Of a DNA stretch of 64,000 bases, positions 7,534-15,567 are shown in pieces. The notes below the pieces were generated by a model. That model was not told the DNA's origin, did no database searches, and was given only the letters and a program-made list of their open reading frames with translations. Positions within the stretch are counted from its first letter, which is position 1, and every line of letters starts with the position of its first letter. Position numbers and translations under genes: made by a program. Origin of the DNA: Burkholderia sp. Ax-1719 (lineage in GTDB: Bacteria > Pseudomonadota > Gammaproteobacteria > Burkholderiales > Burkholderiaceae); assembly GCF_011753055.1 (NCBI RefSeq), contig NZ_VWWJ01000027.1, forward strand, positions 1-64,000, given 5' to 3'.

Positions 7534-10338
7534 ATGAAGCCATACGTCGTCGGTATCGACCTGGGGACGAGCAATACGGTCGTGGCCTACGCCGAAGCAG
7601 GCGGCGACGAAATCCGCGTATTCGATATCGAGCAGCTCACCGCGCCCGGCGAAGTGGGTGCGCAGCCGTTGCTGCCGTCGGCGCGCTATCACCCCGCCGG
7701 TGGCGAGTTGCCCGCGGGCGCGCTGCAACTGCCGTGGCCCGCATCGCAAGACGCTACCGCCGATCAAGCCGTCGTCGTCGGCAGTCTTGCCCGCACGCTG
7801 GGCGCGCAGGTGCCGGGGCGTCTGGTCGCCAGCGCCAAAAGCTGGCTCTCGCATGCCTCGGTGGACCGGCTCGCGCCGATCCTGCCCTGGGGCGCGCCTG
7901 ACGACGTCGGCAAGGTTTCGCCGGTGGACGCCAGCGCGAGCTATCTCGCGCACGTGCGCGCGGCGTGGAACCACCGTTTTCCCAACGCGCCGCTCGAACA
8001 GCAGGACGTGGTGCTCACCGTGCCCGCCTCGTTCGACGACGGCGCGCGTGCGCTCACGCTCGAAGCCGCGCGCCGCGCGCAACTGCCCAAACTGCGCCTG
8101 CTCGAAGAACCGCAGGCGGCGTTCTACGACTGGCTGTTCCATCATCGCGATTCGCTGCAGGCCGAACTCGCGCACACGCGCCTCGTGCTCGTCTGCGACG
8201 TGGGCGGCGGCACGACCGACCTCACGCTCATTCAGGTGCAGGTCGATGAAAACGGCGAGCCGCGCCTGACGCGCATCGGCGTGGGCAATCACCTGATGCT
8301 CGGCGGCGACAATATGGACCTCGCGCTCGCCCATCTGGCGGAAAGCCGCTTAAGCGGAACGCAAGGTCAAGCGGGCCGGCTGTCCGCTGCGAGTCTGTCG
8401 CAACTGGTCGAGCGTTGCCGGGTCGCGAAGGAACAGCTGCTCGACGCGCACGCGCCGGAAGCGGTCGGCGTGACGCTGCTGGGCGCGGGCTCGAAGCTGA
8501 TCGGCGGCGCGCGCAGCACACAACTCACGCGCGAAGAGGCGTCGCGTATTGTCGTCGACGGTTTCTTCCCGGCGGGCGACGCCAGCGATCTGCCACGACG
8601 CTCGCGCGCGGCCATCGTCGAATTCGGCCTGCCCTATGCAGCCGATCCGGCGATCACGCGCCATATCGCGGCCTTCCTGCAACGCTTCGCAGCACAGTCG
8701 CGCGAGGCGCTGGGCGAGGCCGCAAGCACCGCGGCGCTGCCCGTGCCCGACACGCTGCTGCTCAACGGCGGCGTGTTCAATGCGCCCGCGCTGTCCGCGC
8801 GCCTGCGCGACACGCTGGGCGCCTGGCGGGATGCGCCGCTCACGGTGCTGCAAAACGATCACCCCGACGTGGCCGTCGCGCGCGGTGCGGTGGCTTTCGC
8901 GCTTGCGCGCAAAGGCCGCGCGCCGCGTATCGGTGGCGGCTCGCCGCGCAGCTATTTTCTCGTGCTCGACGAAGGCGAAGCCAGCGGTGCCGAAACCGCG
9001 CAACGCGGCATCTGCCTGCTGCCGCGCGGCACTGAAGAAGGCCATGAAGTAAGGTTGGACGACCGCACGTTCGCACTGCGCGTCGGGCATCCCGTGCAGT
9101 TCCATCTGGTGTCGACAGTGGCGGAAACGCGCTGGCAAGCCGGGGAGATCGCCGATCTGTCGAGCACGCAGGCGGGCGATTTCGTGCGCCTGCCGCCACT
9201 CGCTACCGTTGTCCCGGCGGACAAAGCCGGGCGCGAGCGCCCCGTAAAACTCAGCGCGCAGCTAACCGAAGTCGGAACGCTGGAAGTGCGCTGCATCGCC
9301 ACTGACGATCCCGCGCAGCAATGGCTGCTCGAATTCCAGCTGCGCCGCGACGATCACGCGCGTCCGGACGCGGGTGCGCGCGTGCGTCATCCCGCGCTCG
9401 ACGAGGCCATCGCGCTGATCGAGCGCGTGTTCGGCGCGAAATCCGCCAAGGTCGATCCCAAGGAAGTGAAGCGGTTGCGCGCGCAACTCGAACACACGCT
9501 CGGGCCGCGCCAGAACTGGGATAGTCCGCTGCTGCGCGAACTGTTCGGCGCGCTCTGGGACCGCGCGGGACGACGCCGCCGCTCCGCCGATCACGAACGT
9601 CTGTGGCTCAACCTCGCGGGTTATTGCGTGCGGCCAGGCTTCGGGTTTCCGCTCGACGAATGGCGCGTCGAGCAGTTGTGGACGCTGTTCGACGACGGTA
9701 TCCAGCACATCAACGACAGCCAGGTCTGGTCGGAATGGTGGACGCTGTGGCGGCGCGCGGCGGGCGGCCTGAACACCGGATCGCAGGAGCAGGTGCTCGA
9801 AGCGATGCGCTGGCTCGAAGACGCGGCCAGCGCCAAACATCACAAGCTGCCGTTCGACCCGGCGAAGCTCGGCAATGCGGATATGACGCGGCTCTACGCG
9901 TCGCTGGAGCAGATCGACGCGGCGCAGAAGGTCGAGATCGGCGCACGTCTGCTGGAGCGTCTGCAAAAGTCTGCGGAGAATCAGCAGAGCTGGTGGGCGC
10001 TGGGCCGCATCGGCGCGCGTCTGCCTTTCTACGGCAGCGCGCATGGCGTCGTGCCGCCGGAGGTGGCGGGGCAATGGCTCGACGCGATTCTCGCGCTCGA
10101 CTGGAAAAAGGTCGAACCCGCGATGTTCGCCGCTGCGCAGATCGCGCGCATGACGGGCGACCGTTCACGCGATATCGCGCCTGAGTTGCGCGAAGCGGTG
10201 CTGAAGCGGCTGGAGAGCGCGAACGCACCGCACACGTGGATTGAGATGGTGCGCGAGGTGGTGGAGCTGGATAACGCCGATACGGGGCGTGTGTTCGGCG
10301 AGGCGTTGCCGGCGGGGTTGAAGTTGATGGGAGGATGA
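7534..10338 (+). CDS. Hsp70-family ATPase with C-terminal DUF3731-type extension
   Basis: The protein has about 934 residues. The N-terminal Hsp70 ATPase domain shows GIDLGTSNTVVAY, LLEEPQAAFYDW, CDVGGGTTDLTLI and GGDNMDLALA, closely paralleling the upstream Hsp70. The last ~300 residues (from about VRHPALDEAIALIERVFG) are a Trp- and Leu-rich helical extension assigned to DUF3731, absent from DnaK. The start is placed at ATG 7534 (MKPYVVGID); TTG 7525 in frame is an alternative. Tandem similarity to the preceding gene suggests duplication followed by domain gain. The two proteins and DUF2760 probably work together; their clients are unknown. Confidence 0.88.
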   Translation: MKPYVVGIDLGTSNTVVAYAEAGGDEIRVFDIEQLTAPGEVGAQPLLPSARYHPAGGELPAGALQLPWPASQDATADQAVVVGSLARTLGAQVPGRLVASAKSWLSHASVDRLAPILPWGAPDDVGKVSPVDASASYLAHVRAAWNHRFPNAPLEQQDVVLTVPASFDDGARALTLEAARRAQLPKLRLLEEPQAAFYDWLFHHRDSLQAELAHTRLVLVCDVGGGTTDLTLIQVQVDENGEPRLTRIGVGNHLMLGGDNMDLALAHLAESRLSGTQGQAGRLSAASLSQLVERCRVAKEQLLDAHAPEAVGVTLLGAGSKLIGGARSTQLTREEASRIVVDGFFPAGDASDLPRRSRAAIVEFGLPYAADPAITRHIAAFLQRFAAQSREALGEAASTAALPVPDTLLLNGGVFNAPALSARLRDTLGAWRDAPLTVLQNDHPDVAVARGAVAFALARKGRAPRIGGGSPRSYFLVLDEGEASGAETAQRGICLLPRGTEEGHEVRLDDRTFALRVGHPVQFHLVSTVAETRWQAGEIADLSSTQAGDFVRLPPLATVVPADKAGRERPVKLSAQLTEVGTLEVRCIATDDPAQQWLLEFQLRRDDHARPDAGARVRHPALDEAIALIERVFGAKSAKVDPKEVKRLRAQLEHTLGPRQNWDSPLLRELFGALWDRAGRRRRSADHERLWLNLAGYCVRPGFGFPLDEWRVEQLWTLFDDGIQHINDSQVWSEWWTLWRRAAGGLNTGSQEQVLEAMRWLEDAASAKHHKLPFDPAKLGNADMTRLYASLEQIDAAQKVEIGARLLERLQKSAENQQSWWALGRIGARLPFYGSAHGVVPPEVAGQWLDAILALDWKKVEPAMFAAAQIARMTGDRSRDIAPELREAVLKRLESANAPHTWIEMVREVVELDNADTGRVFGEALPAGLKLMGG

Positions 10339-10354
10339 ACCTTCCATCGGCACA

Positions 10355-10385
10355 ACGCGCTCCGGTTCTGCAAACCGGAGCGCGT
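10355..10385. terminator. perfect hairpin between convergent genes
   Basis: A 13-bp perfect inverted repeat (ACGCGCTCCGGTT and its complement) with a 5-nt loop CTGCA lies between the Hsp70 stop and the stop of the convergent transporter. No U-tract is present on either side; a bidirectional transcript end is inferred from position and stem strength. Confidence 0.55.
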
Positions 10386-10410
10386 CATCCATCGGCTCAG
10401 TGACCGGGCC

Positions 10411-11826
10411 TCAATGTCCTGCCTGCGCCTCCACGGCCCGCGCCGTTTGCACCACCGGCACCGCCACCGGTTGCGCCATCAGCACCTCCTGCGACAACGC
10501 CCACTCCAGCCAGCGCGCACGATGCGCGACCACCAGCCCGAACGCCACCGCCGCCAGACCGCCGAACGTCGCAAAACCCATCTGATAGCTGCCTGTGCTT
10601 TCCTTCGCTATCCCCATGATCACGGGCAGATAAAAACCACCGATGCCGCCCGCTGCGCCCACGATGCCCGACATCAGACCCGTGCGCCCCTGCCAGCGAC
10701 GCGGCACCAACTGGAACGTCGCGCCATTACCCAGACCGAAGCACACATAGGTCAGCGCCAGCAGCGCGATCCCAGCCGCAAACGGCGGCATCCAAGCAGC
10801 GAACGCGAAGTCGCACAGCGAAATCGCCGCAAGCAGCAGCACCAGCGCGCGCACGCCAGAAATACGATCGGCGATCAGACCGCCCACTGGACGCACCATC
10901 GCGCCCGTGAGCGCCAGCAGCGACATGATCACGCCCGCTTCCAGCTTAGGCACCTGATAGAGCGACACCAGCAGCGTCGTCACATACGAGGACATGCCGA
11001 CAAACCCGCCAAACGTGATGCTGTACACGAGCATCACCACCCACGTATCGCCTTCCGCCAGCACGCCGCGATAGTGACGCGGCAGCACTGCGATCGCCAG
11101 CAGCGCGCCCATCACCGGCAACAGCAGCACGCCCGTCTTGCCCGCGCCGAACACGCCCGCATGCACAGCCAGCACTAGCGCGAGCAGCCCCGCCAGCGTG
11201 ATAAAAAATGCGCGCAACGCCTTCGGCGCACTACCCGACTTCTGGCCAAGATCCCGCGCCCAGAAGCACACCGCCAGCGCCGCGATGCCGAGCAGCGGCA
11301 GCGCAGCGCCCGTTGCATGCGCCCAGCCGATGTTGTTGGCGAGCCCCGGAAACAGGAAACCGTCGAGCACCGCGCCGATATTGCCCGCTGCGGCCAGCCC
11401 CAGCACCAGGCCCTGCACTTTCGGCGGATAGTTGCTGCCCGCCATCGGCAAGGCCACGGCGAAGCTCGCGCCGCCCACGCCCAGCAGCACGCCCAGCACC
11501 AGCAGCAGCGTGTACGACGGTGCGCCCGGCATCAGCAGCAGCACGACAGCGGGAATCGCCGAAAGCGCGATGCCCATCAGCGCGACCTTGCGGCCGTCGC
11601 AGGCCTGATAGAGATTGCCGAGCGTCACGCGCAGAATGGCCGCGCCCAGCACCGGCACGGCCACCAGCAGGCCGAGTTCGGCCGGCGACATGTGGATGTC
11701 CTTCTGGATGAACGGCGCGAGCGGGCCGAACATCACCCAGACCGTGAAGCCGGTGTCGAAATACAGGAAACACGCCAGCAGCGCGCGCCAGTTGCCGCTC
11801 TTCAGCGAACTCAAAAGGTCTTTCAC
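10411..11826 (-). CDS. NarK/NasA-type nitrate/nitrite MFS transporter
   Basis: This is a 471-residue, 12-helix major facilitator protein of the nitrate/nitrite porter family. Two Gly-rich signature segments are visible: GVGGASFAVALPMAGSNYPP in the first half and SGIVGAAGGIGGFYLPVIMG in the second. It would move nitrate in and/or nitrite out across the inner membrane. The start is the GTG at 11826, preceded by GGGGAG six bases upstream; the frame runs open to 11988 without a better start. No nitrate reductase gene is in the window, so assimilatory versus respiratory use cannot be decided. A strong terminator-like hairpin in the leader (11961-12020) suggests antitermination control. Confidence 0.87.
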   Translation of the reverse strand: MKDLLSSLKSGNWRALLACFLYFDTGFTVWVMFGPLAPFIQKDIHMSPAELGLLVAVPVLGAAILRVTLGNLYQACDGRKVALMGIALSAIPAVVLLLMPGAPSYTLLLVLGVLLGVGGASFAVALPMAGSNYPPKVQGLVLGLAAAGNIGAVLDGFLFPGLANNIGWAHATGAALPLLGIAALAVCFWARDLGQKSGSAPKALRAFFITLAGLLALVLAVHAGVFGAGKTGVLLLPVMGALLAIAVLPRHYRGVLAEGDTWVVMLVYSITFGGFVGMSSYVTTLLVSLYQVPKLEAGVIMSLLALTGAMVRPVGGLIADRISGVRALVLLLAAISLCDFAFAAWMPPFAAGIALLALTYVCFGLGNGATFQLVPRRWQGRTGLMSGIVGAAGGIGGFYLPVIMGIAKESTGSYQMGFATFGGLAAVAFGLVVAHRARWLEWALSQEVLMAQPVAVPVVQTARAVEAQAGH

Positions 11827-11960
11827 GAGGCACTCCCCAGGTAATGGATTCAGATGGGCGAACGATGCTTCGGCGCATCTCATCCGTTTAACTTCGCACT
11901 CCGATTTATTCAGCGAACCTTGCTTCGGACCGGCCTGCTTCGCGCCTGCGCGCCGCAAAC

Positions 11961-12020
11961 AAAAAAGCGTCCCGAAGCGCGTTCGCATGGAATCTCCATG
12001 GGAATCACGCTTCGGGACGC
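11961..12020 (-). promoter_or_regulatory. leader terminator/attenuator upstream of the nitrate porter
   Basis: On the minus strand GCGTCCCGAAGCG pairs perfectly with CGCTTCGGGACGC (13 bp), followed at once by six T residues. The loop itself contains a 6-bp hairpin, CATGGA-GAT-TCCATG. The U-tract ends 134 nt before the GTG start codon, so this intrinsic terminator lies in the likely 5' leader of the transporter. The porin upstream has its own terminator at 12242-12267, so this hairpin is not needed for that gene. Nitrate genes in several proteobacteria use ANTAR-protein antitermination; the ANTAR two-hexaloop RNA element itself is not evident here. Confidence 0.6.
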
Positions 12021-12241
12021 CGTTGCCCCGCGCTGCTGGCTCCTGCTGATTGCTGTTGATCGCAATCCGCCAGATCCGATCGTCGCGCTTGTCTGGCGCG
12101 GCGATGTCAATTCGTCGAGACCGTCATTGGCCTCGCTGCATCACTAAGCAATAGCTATGCCACTCATCGTGCACAGGGGTGTGCTGTCGTCGCAAACCCT
12201 TGAAATACAGGGCTTGCGCGCGCGGTTGGTGTGCCCGGCGC

Positions 12242-12267
12242 ACAAAAAGAAGGGGCGCATGCGCCCC
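12242..12267 (-). terminator. Rho-independent terminator of the porin gene
   Basis: On the minus strand the self-complementary GGGGCGCATGCGCCCC is followed by TTCTTTTTG, 77 bp after the porin stop codon. Confidence 0.85.
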
Positions 12268-12291
12268 ACCATTCATGTGCGACGCGTGTCA

Positions 12292-12329
12292 GCGTCTGGT
12301 GCACCGCAGCGATCCAGCGCACCAGACGC
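12292..12329. repeat. stem-loop in the porin 3' region
   Basis: GCGTCTGGTGC and GCACCAGACGC form a perfect 11-bp stem with a 16-nt loop, immediately after the porin stop and before its terminator. It may protect the porin mRNA 3' end. Confidence 0.65.
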
Positions 12330-12343
12330 GAGCACCCACTCGA

Positions 12344-13486
12344 TCAGAAGCGGTGTCGCAAGCCCACGCCCACCACGGTCTGCTGGTCGCCCGAGGCCGT
12401 GGACTGGCCGCTCACGTCGGCGGTCAGGCCCGATCCGTCAGCGGAAATGTGTTGCCAGCTCACCTGCGTGTAGACGTCAGTACGCTTGGAGAGGAAGTAA
12501 TCGGCCTGCACCGACACTTCATGCCACGTCGGGTGATGCTCGCCGCTCGCGGTCGACAGCGCGCCCTGCGTGTAGGTGTATTCGCCCAGCACGCTGAACG
12601 ACGGCGTGAAGTGATACGAGGCGTTCACTTCGTAGTTCGAGAAGCTCGCGCCCTGGCCGTTCTGCGTCAGGCCCAGGCTGTTCGCGCCGTTGATGGTGTC
12701 GAGGCCGCCCAGTTGCGTGCGCGTCCACACAAAGCCCAGGCGCGCATTGCCCGCCAGCCAGTTCACGCCCGCGCCGTAGACGCGCTGCTGCGAAGCGATG
12801 AAGGTGCGTTCCGTGAGCGTGATCGCGCCGCTCGTGTTAGTGGCGCTGCCGCCGTTATTCGCCTGCAGATAACCCGCCGCGAAAATCAGCGGACCCGTCT
12901 CATACGACGCGCCAACGCTATACACACGGTTGTCGTCGAAGCCCCCTGCTTCGTTCGAGAAACCGTACAGCGCGCCGAATTTCAGCCCCGCGTAGTTCGT
13001 GCTGGCGAACTTCACCGCGTTGTTCACGCGGAACGAGTTATTGAGGTTGTCGTTGTCGTACGGGTGCGCGCTCAGGTTGTTGCCGCCCGGGTGGCGGCCC
13101 GTGAAGCTCAGCGGCGCGAGATAGTCGACCACCGAGTCGTACTGGCGGCCAAACGTCAGCGAGCCGTATTTCGCGTTGGTCAGCCCCACCCACGACTGGA
13201 AGCCGAACAGGCGGCCGCCCTGACGCATCGTGCCGTTCATCAGCGAAAAGCCGTTTTCGAGCTGGAAGATCGCCGCGGTGCCGCCGCCCAGATCTTCGCG
13301 GCCAATGATGCCCCAGTGGCTGCCCGTCACGTTGCCGCTGCCGGCCTGATACGACTTCGCCCCGCCGGCATTGCTGTTGAAGGAAAGGCCCGCATCGATC
13401 AGGCCATACAGCGTCACACTGTTCTGCGCATGCGCGCCGCACGCCCACACGGCCGCGCACGCGGCTACCAGGAAAGTCTTCTTCAT
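12344..13486 (-). CDS. Gram-negative general porin (Burkholderia OmpC-like)
   Basis: The 380-residue outer-membrane beta-barrel has a signal peptide MKKTFLVAACAAVWACGAHA, and the mature protein opens QNSVTLYGLIDAGL, the standard start of betaproteobacterial trimeric porins. The chain ends GVGLRHRF with the terminal Phe recognised by the BAM machinery. Aromatic-rich strands and repeated GSLTFGRQYD and FGALYGFSNEAGG segments fit a 16-stranded porin. It would allow diffusion of small hydrophilic solutes. It stands alone, with a hairpin and U-tract terminator downstream. Position near the nitrate porter does not show a shared role. Confidence 0.92.
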   Translation of the reverse strand: MKKTFLVAACAAVWACGAHAQNSVTLYGLIDAGLSFNSNAGGAKSYQAGSGNVTGSHWGIIGREDLGGGTAAIFQLENGFSLMNGTMRQGGRLFGFQSWVGLTNAKYGSLTFGRQYDSVVDYLAPLSFTGRHPGGNNLSAHPYDNDNLNNSFRVNNAVKFASTNYAGLKFGALYGFSNEAGGFDDNRVYSVGASYETGPLIFAAGYLQANNGGSATNTSGAITLTERTFIASQQRVYGAGVNWLAGNARLGFVWTRTQLGGLDTINGANSLGLTQNGQGASFSNYEVNASYHFTPSFSVLGEYTYTQGALSTASGEHHPTWHEVSVQADYFLSKRTDVYTQVSWQHISADGSGLTADVSGQSTASGDQQTVVGVGLRHRF

Positions 13487-13549
13487 GGTTTCCCTGCTTG
13501 ATTCGTTTAGTTTCGAGTTGTTTTGGCGTCACGCGGGCGTGCGCAGTCG

Positions 13550-13581
13550 CACGACGCCGCGCGGTCAAACGCGGCGTCGTG
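13550..13581. repeat. 12-bp inverted repeat upstream of the porin
   Basis: CACGACGCCGCG and CGCGGCGTCGTG are separated by 8 nt, between the end of the iron ABC operon and the porin start. No U-tract is seen. It may act as a terminator for the ABC operon or as a protein-binding site. Confidence 0.5.
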
Positions 13582-13633
13582 TTCCCGGCGCGAACCGGTG
13601 CGTGACGAATTGAACGGGCGTGGCTGGGACGCG

Positions 13634-14461
13634 CTACTGGCGGCTGGCTGGGCCCTTCCGATCGGCGAGACCGTCGATCAGAACCTGATGGAAGCCACGC
13701 GAGCATGGCTCGATGCGCGCGCGGACTCCGAATACTTCGGCGAGACTGGCGGGCGTGACGACATCGGCGGGAATGCCGAAGTGCGCGATGCGCCCGTTGT
13801 GCAGCAGCATGGCGCGATCGCACGCGCGCATGGCCGCGTTGATGTCGTGCAGCACCACCACGGTGGCGATGCCGCGCTCGCGCGTGATGTCGCGCAGCAC
13901 CGCCATCACCTGATACTGGTGATTGAGGTCGAGCGCGGAAAGCGGTTCGTCGAGCAGCAGGATCTGCGGCTCGCGCACCAGCGCCTGGGCAATGCCGACA
14001 AGCTGCCGCTGGCCACCCGACAGTTCGTCGAGCGAGCGGTTCGCCAGCGCGCCGATGTCGAGGCGTTCAAGCGCGTCGTGCGCCGCCGCCAGCACTTGCG
14101 CGCTGGTATGCGAGCGCAACGCGGGATCGCGTCCGGCGCGCGCGGCCACCAGCACCGATTCGAGCACCTGCAACTTCACGCCCGCGGGCAAGGCCTGCGG
14201 CAGATAGACGACGCTATGCGAACGCGCACTCGCCACGCCGAGCGCGAGCGGCGCGCCGTCGAGCGTGAGCGCACCGGCGCAGGGTTTCGCGAGGCCTGCG
14301 AGCGTGCGCAGCAGCGTGGATTTGCCGCTGCCGTTCGGCCCGAGCAGCGCCGTGATTTCGCCGCGCGGCAACGGTCCCGCGCTGAGGTTGCACAGCACGT
14401 CGCGGCGGCCGTAACGCACGCCCAGATCGTGAATCGAGAGTCCAGTCGCGGTGGTGTTCAT
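13634..14461 (-). CDS. iron/siderophore-type ABC transporter ATP-binding protein (FecE/FepC family)
   Basis: This 275-residue ATPase has Walker A LGPNGSGKST, signature LSGGQRQ, Walker B LLLDEPLSALD and switch His in VLHDINAA. It resembles the ATPases of Fe3+-siderophore and cobalamin importers. The start MNTTATGLS at 14461 overlaps the permease stop by ATGA, so the long upstream extension of the frame is ignored. It is the last gene of the three-gene importer operon read leftward from 16811. Confidence 0.88.
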   Translation of the reverse strand: MNTTATGLSIHDLGVRYGRRDVLCNLSAGPLPRGEITALLGPNGSGKSTLLRTLAGLAKPCAGALTLDGAPLALGVASARSHSVVYLPQALPAGVKLQVLESVLVAARAGRDPALRSHTSAQVLAAAHDALERLDIGALANRSLDELSGGQRQLVGIAQALVREPQILLLDEPLSALDLNHQYQVMAVLRDITRERGIATVVVLHDINAAMRACDRAMLLHNGRIAHFGIPADVVTPASLAEVFGVRARIEPCSRGFHQVLIDGLADRKGPASRQ

Positions 14462-15567
14462 TGCGCGGCTCCTTGCGAGCGCACCACGATCGCCAGAAAC
14501 AGCGGAATCCCGACCAGCGCCGTGACGATGCCCACCGGAATCAGCACGCCCGGCACGATCAGCTTCGACGCAATCGAGGCGAGCGAGAGCATCAGCGCGC
14601 CCAGCAGCAGACTGCCCGGCAGATAGAAGCGATGGTCCTCGCCGAACAGCGTGCGCGCGAGATGCGGCGCGATCAGCCCGACAAAACCAATCGTGCCGAC
14701 AAACGACACCGCCAGCGCCGACAACACCGCCACGCGCAGCAGCGTGGTCAGGCGCAGGCGCTTGATGTCGATGCCGAAACTCGCCGCGCGATCCTCGCCC
14801 AGGCGCAGCGCCGTGAGCGCCCACGCGTTGCGCATCGACAGCGGCAAGGCCACCGCCAGCGCCGCCGCGAGCACGCCGATCTTGGTCCAGTCGGCGCGCG
14901 CGAGCGAACCGAGCGTCCAGAACACGAGGCCCTGGAGCGCGTCGGCGGAAGCGATGAACTGCATCAGTTCGGTCAGCGCGTGAAACGAGAACACCAGCGC
15001 GATGCCCATCAGCACCACGCCCGCAGTGCTCATGCCGCGCCAGCGCGCGACTAGGTCGAGCGTGAGCGCCGAAGCAAACGCGAACACGAAGGCATTCGCT
15101 GAGACCACCCACGTCTGCGCCACACCGGGAATCGCCAGATCGAGCACGATGGCGAGCGATGCACCAAACGCCGCCGCCGCCGATACACCGAGCGTATAAG
15201 GGCTCGCGAGCGGGTTGTTAAGGATGGTCTGCATTTCCGCGCCCGACAGGCCGAGCGACGCGCCCACCGCGAGCGCCATCACCGCGTAGGGCAAGCGGAT
15301 CTGCCAGACGATCACGACATCGGCGGGATCGGCATGCGCGCGGTCGAACAGCGTGTGCACGAGCGTCGCGAGCGGCAAGCCCGACGGGCCCGAACTCGCG
15401 TCGATCAGCAGCGACCCGGCGATCAGCATCGCCACCACCACGAGCAGCAAGGCGCGACGCCGCGTCAGGCGCGCGTAGGCGCGCATCTGCGCCTGCGCCT
15501 GAACATCGACGTCAGCGGCCTCGCCTGCGCGCCAGCCGGAACCGGCTGGCATACGCATGTCGTTCAT
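14458..15567 (-). CDS. FecCD-family iron-complex ABC permease
   Basis: The 369-residue inner-membrane permease has about ten helices and the typical segments LPYAVMALAVGASLGLSGA, NPLASPYTLGVSAAAAFGAS and FVGLIAPHLARTLFGEDHR of the FecCD (PF01032) family. An N-terminal cytoplasmic tail of ~45 residues precedes the first helix. The start MNDMRM at 15567 overlaps the binding-protein stop (ATGA), and its stop overlaps the ATPase start, so all three importer genes are translationally coupled. One permease gene is present, implying a homodimeric channel. Confidence 0.9.
   Translation of the reverse strand: MNDMRMPAGSGWRAGEAADVDVQAQAQMRAYARLTRRRALLLVVVAMLIAGSLLIDASSGPSGLPLATLVHTLFDRAHADPADVVIVWQIRLPYAVMALAVGASLGLSGAEMQTILNNPLASPYTLGVSAAAAFGASLAIVLDLAIPGVAQTWVVSANAFVFAFASALTLDLVARWRGMSTAGVVLMGIALVFSFHALTELMQFIASADALQGLVFWTLGSLARADWTKIGVLAAALAVALPLSMRNAWALTALRLGEDRAASFGIDIKRLRLTTLLRVAVLSALAVSFVGTIGFVGLIAPHLARTLFGEDHRFYLPGSLLLGALMLSLASIASKLIVPGVLIPVGIVTALVGIPLFLAIVVRSQGAAQ

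Noticed and set aside
12021..12111. ANTAR-type two-hairpin antitermination RNA
   Set aside because: Stems are possible, but the loops have seven or eight bases and lack the A1/G4 hexaloop pattern, so the specific element is not claimed.
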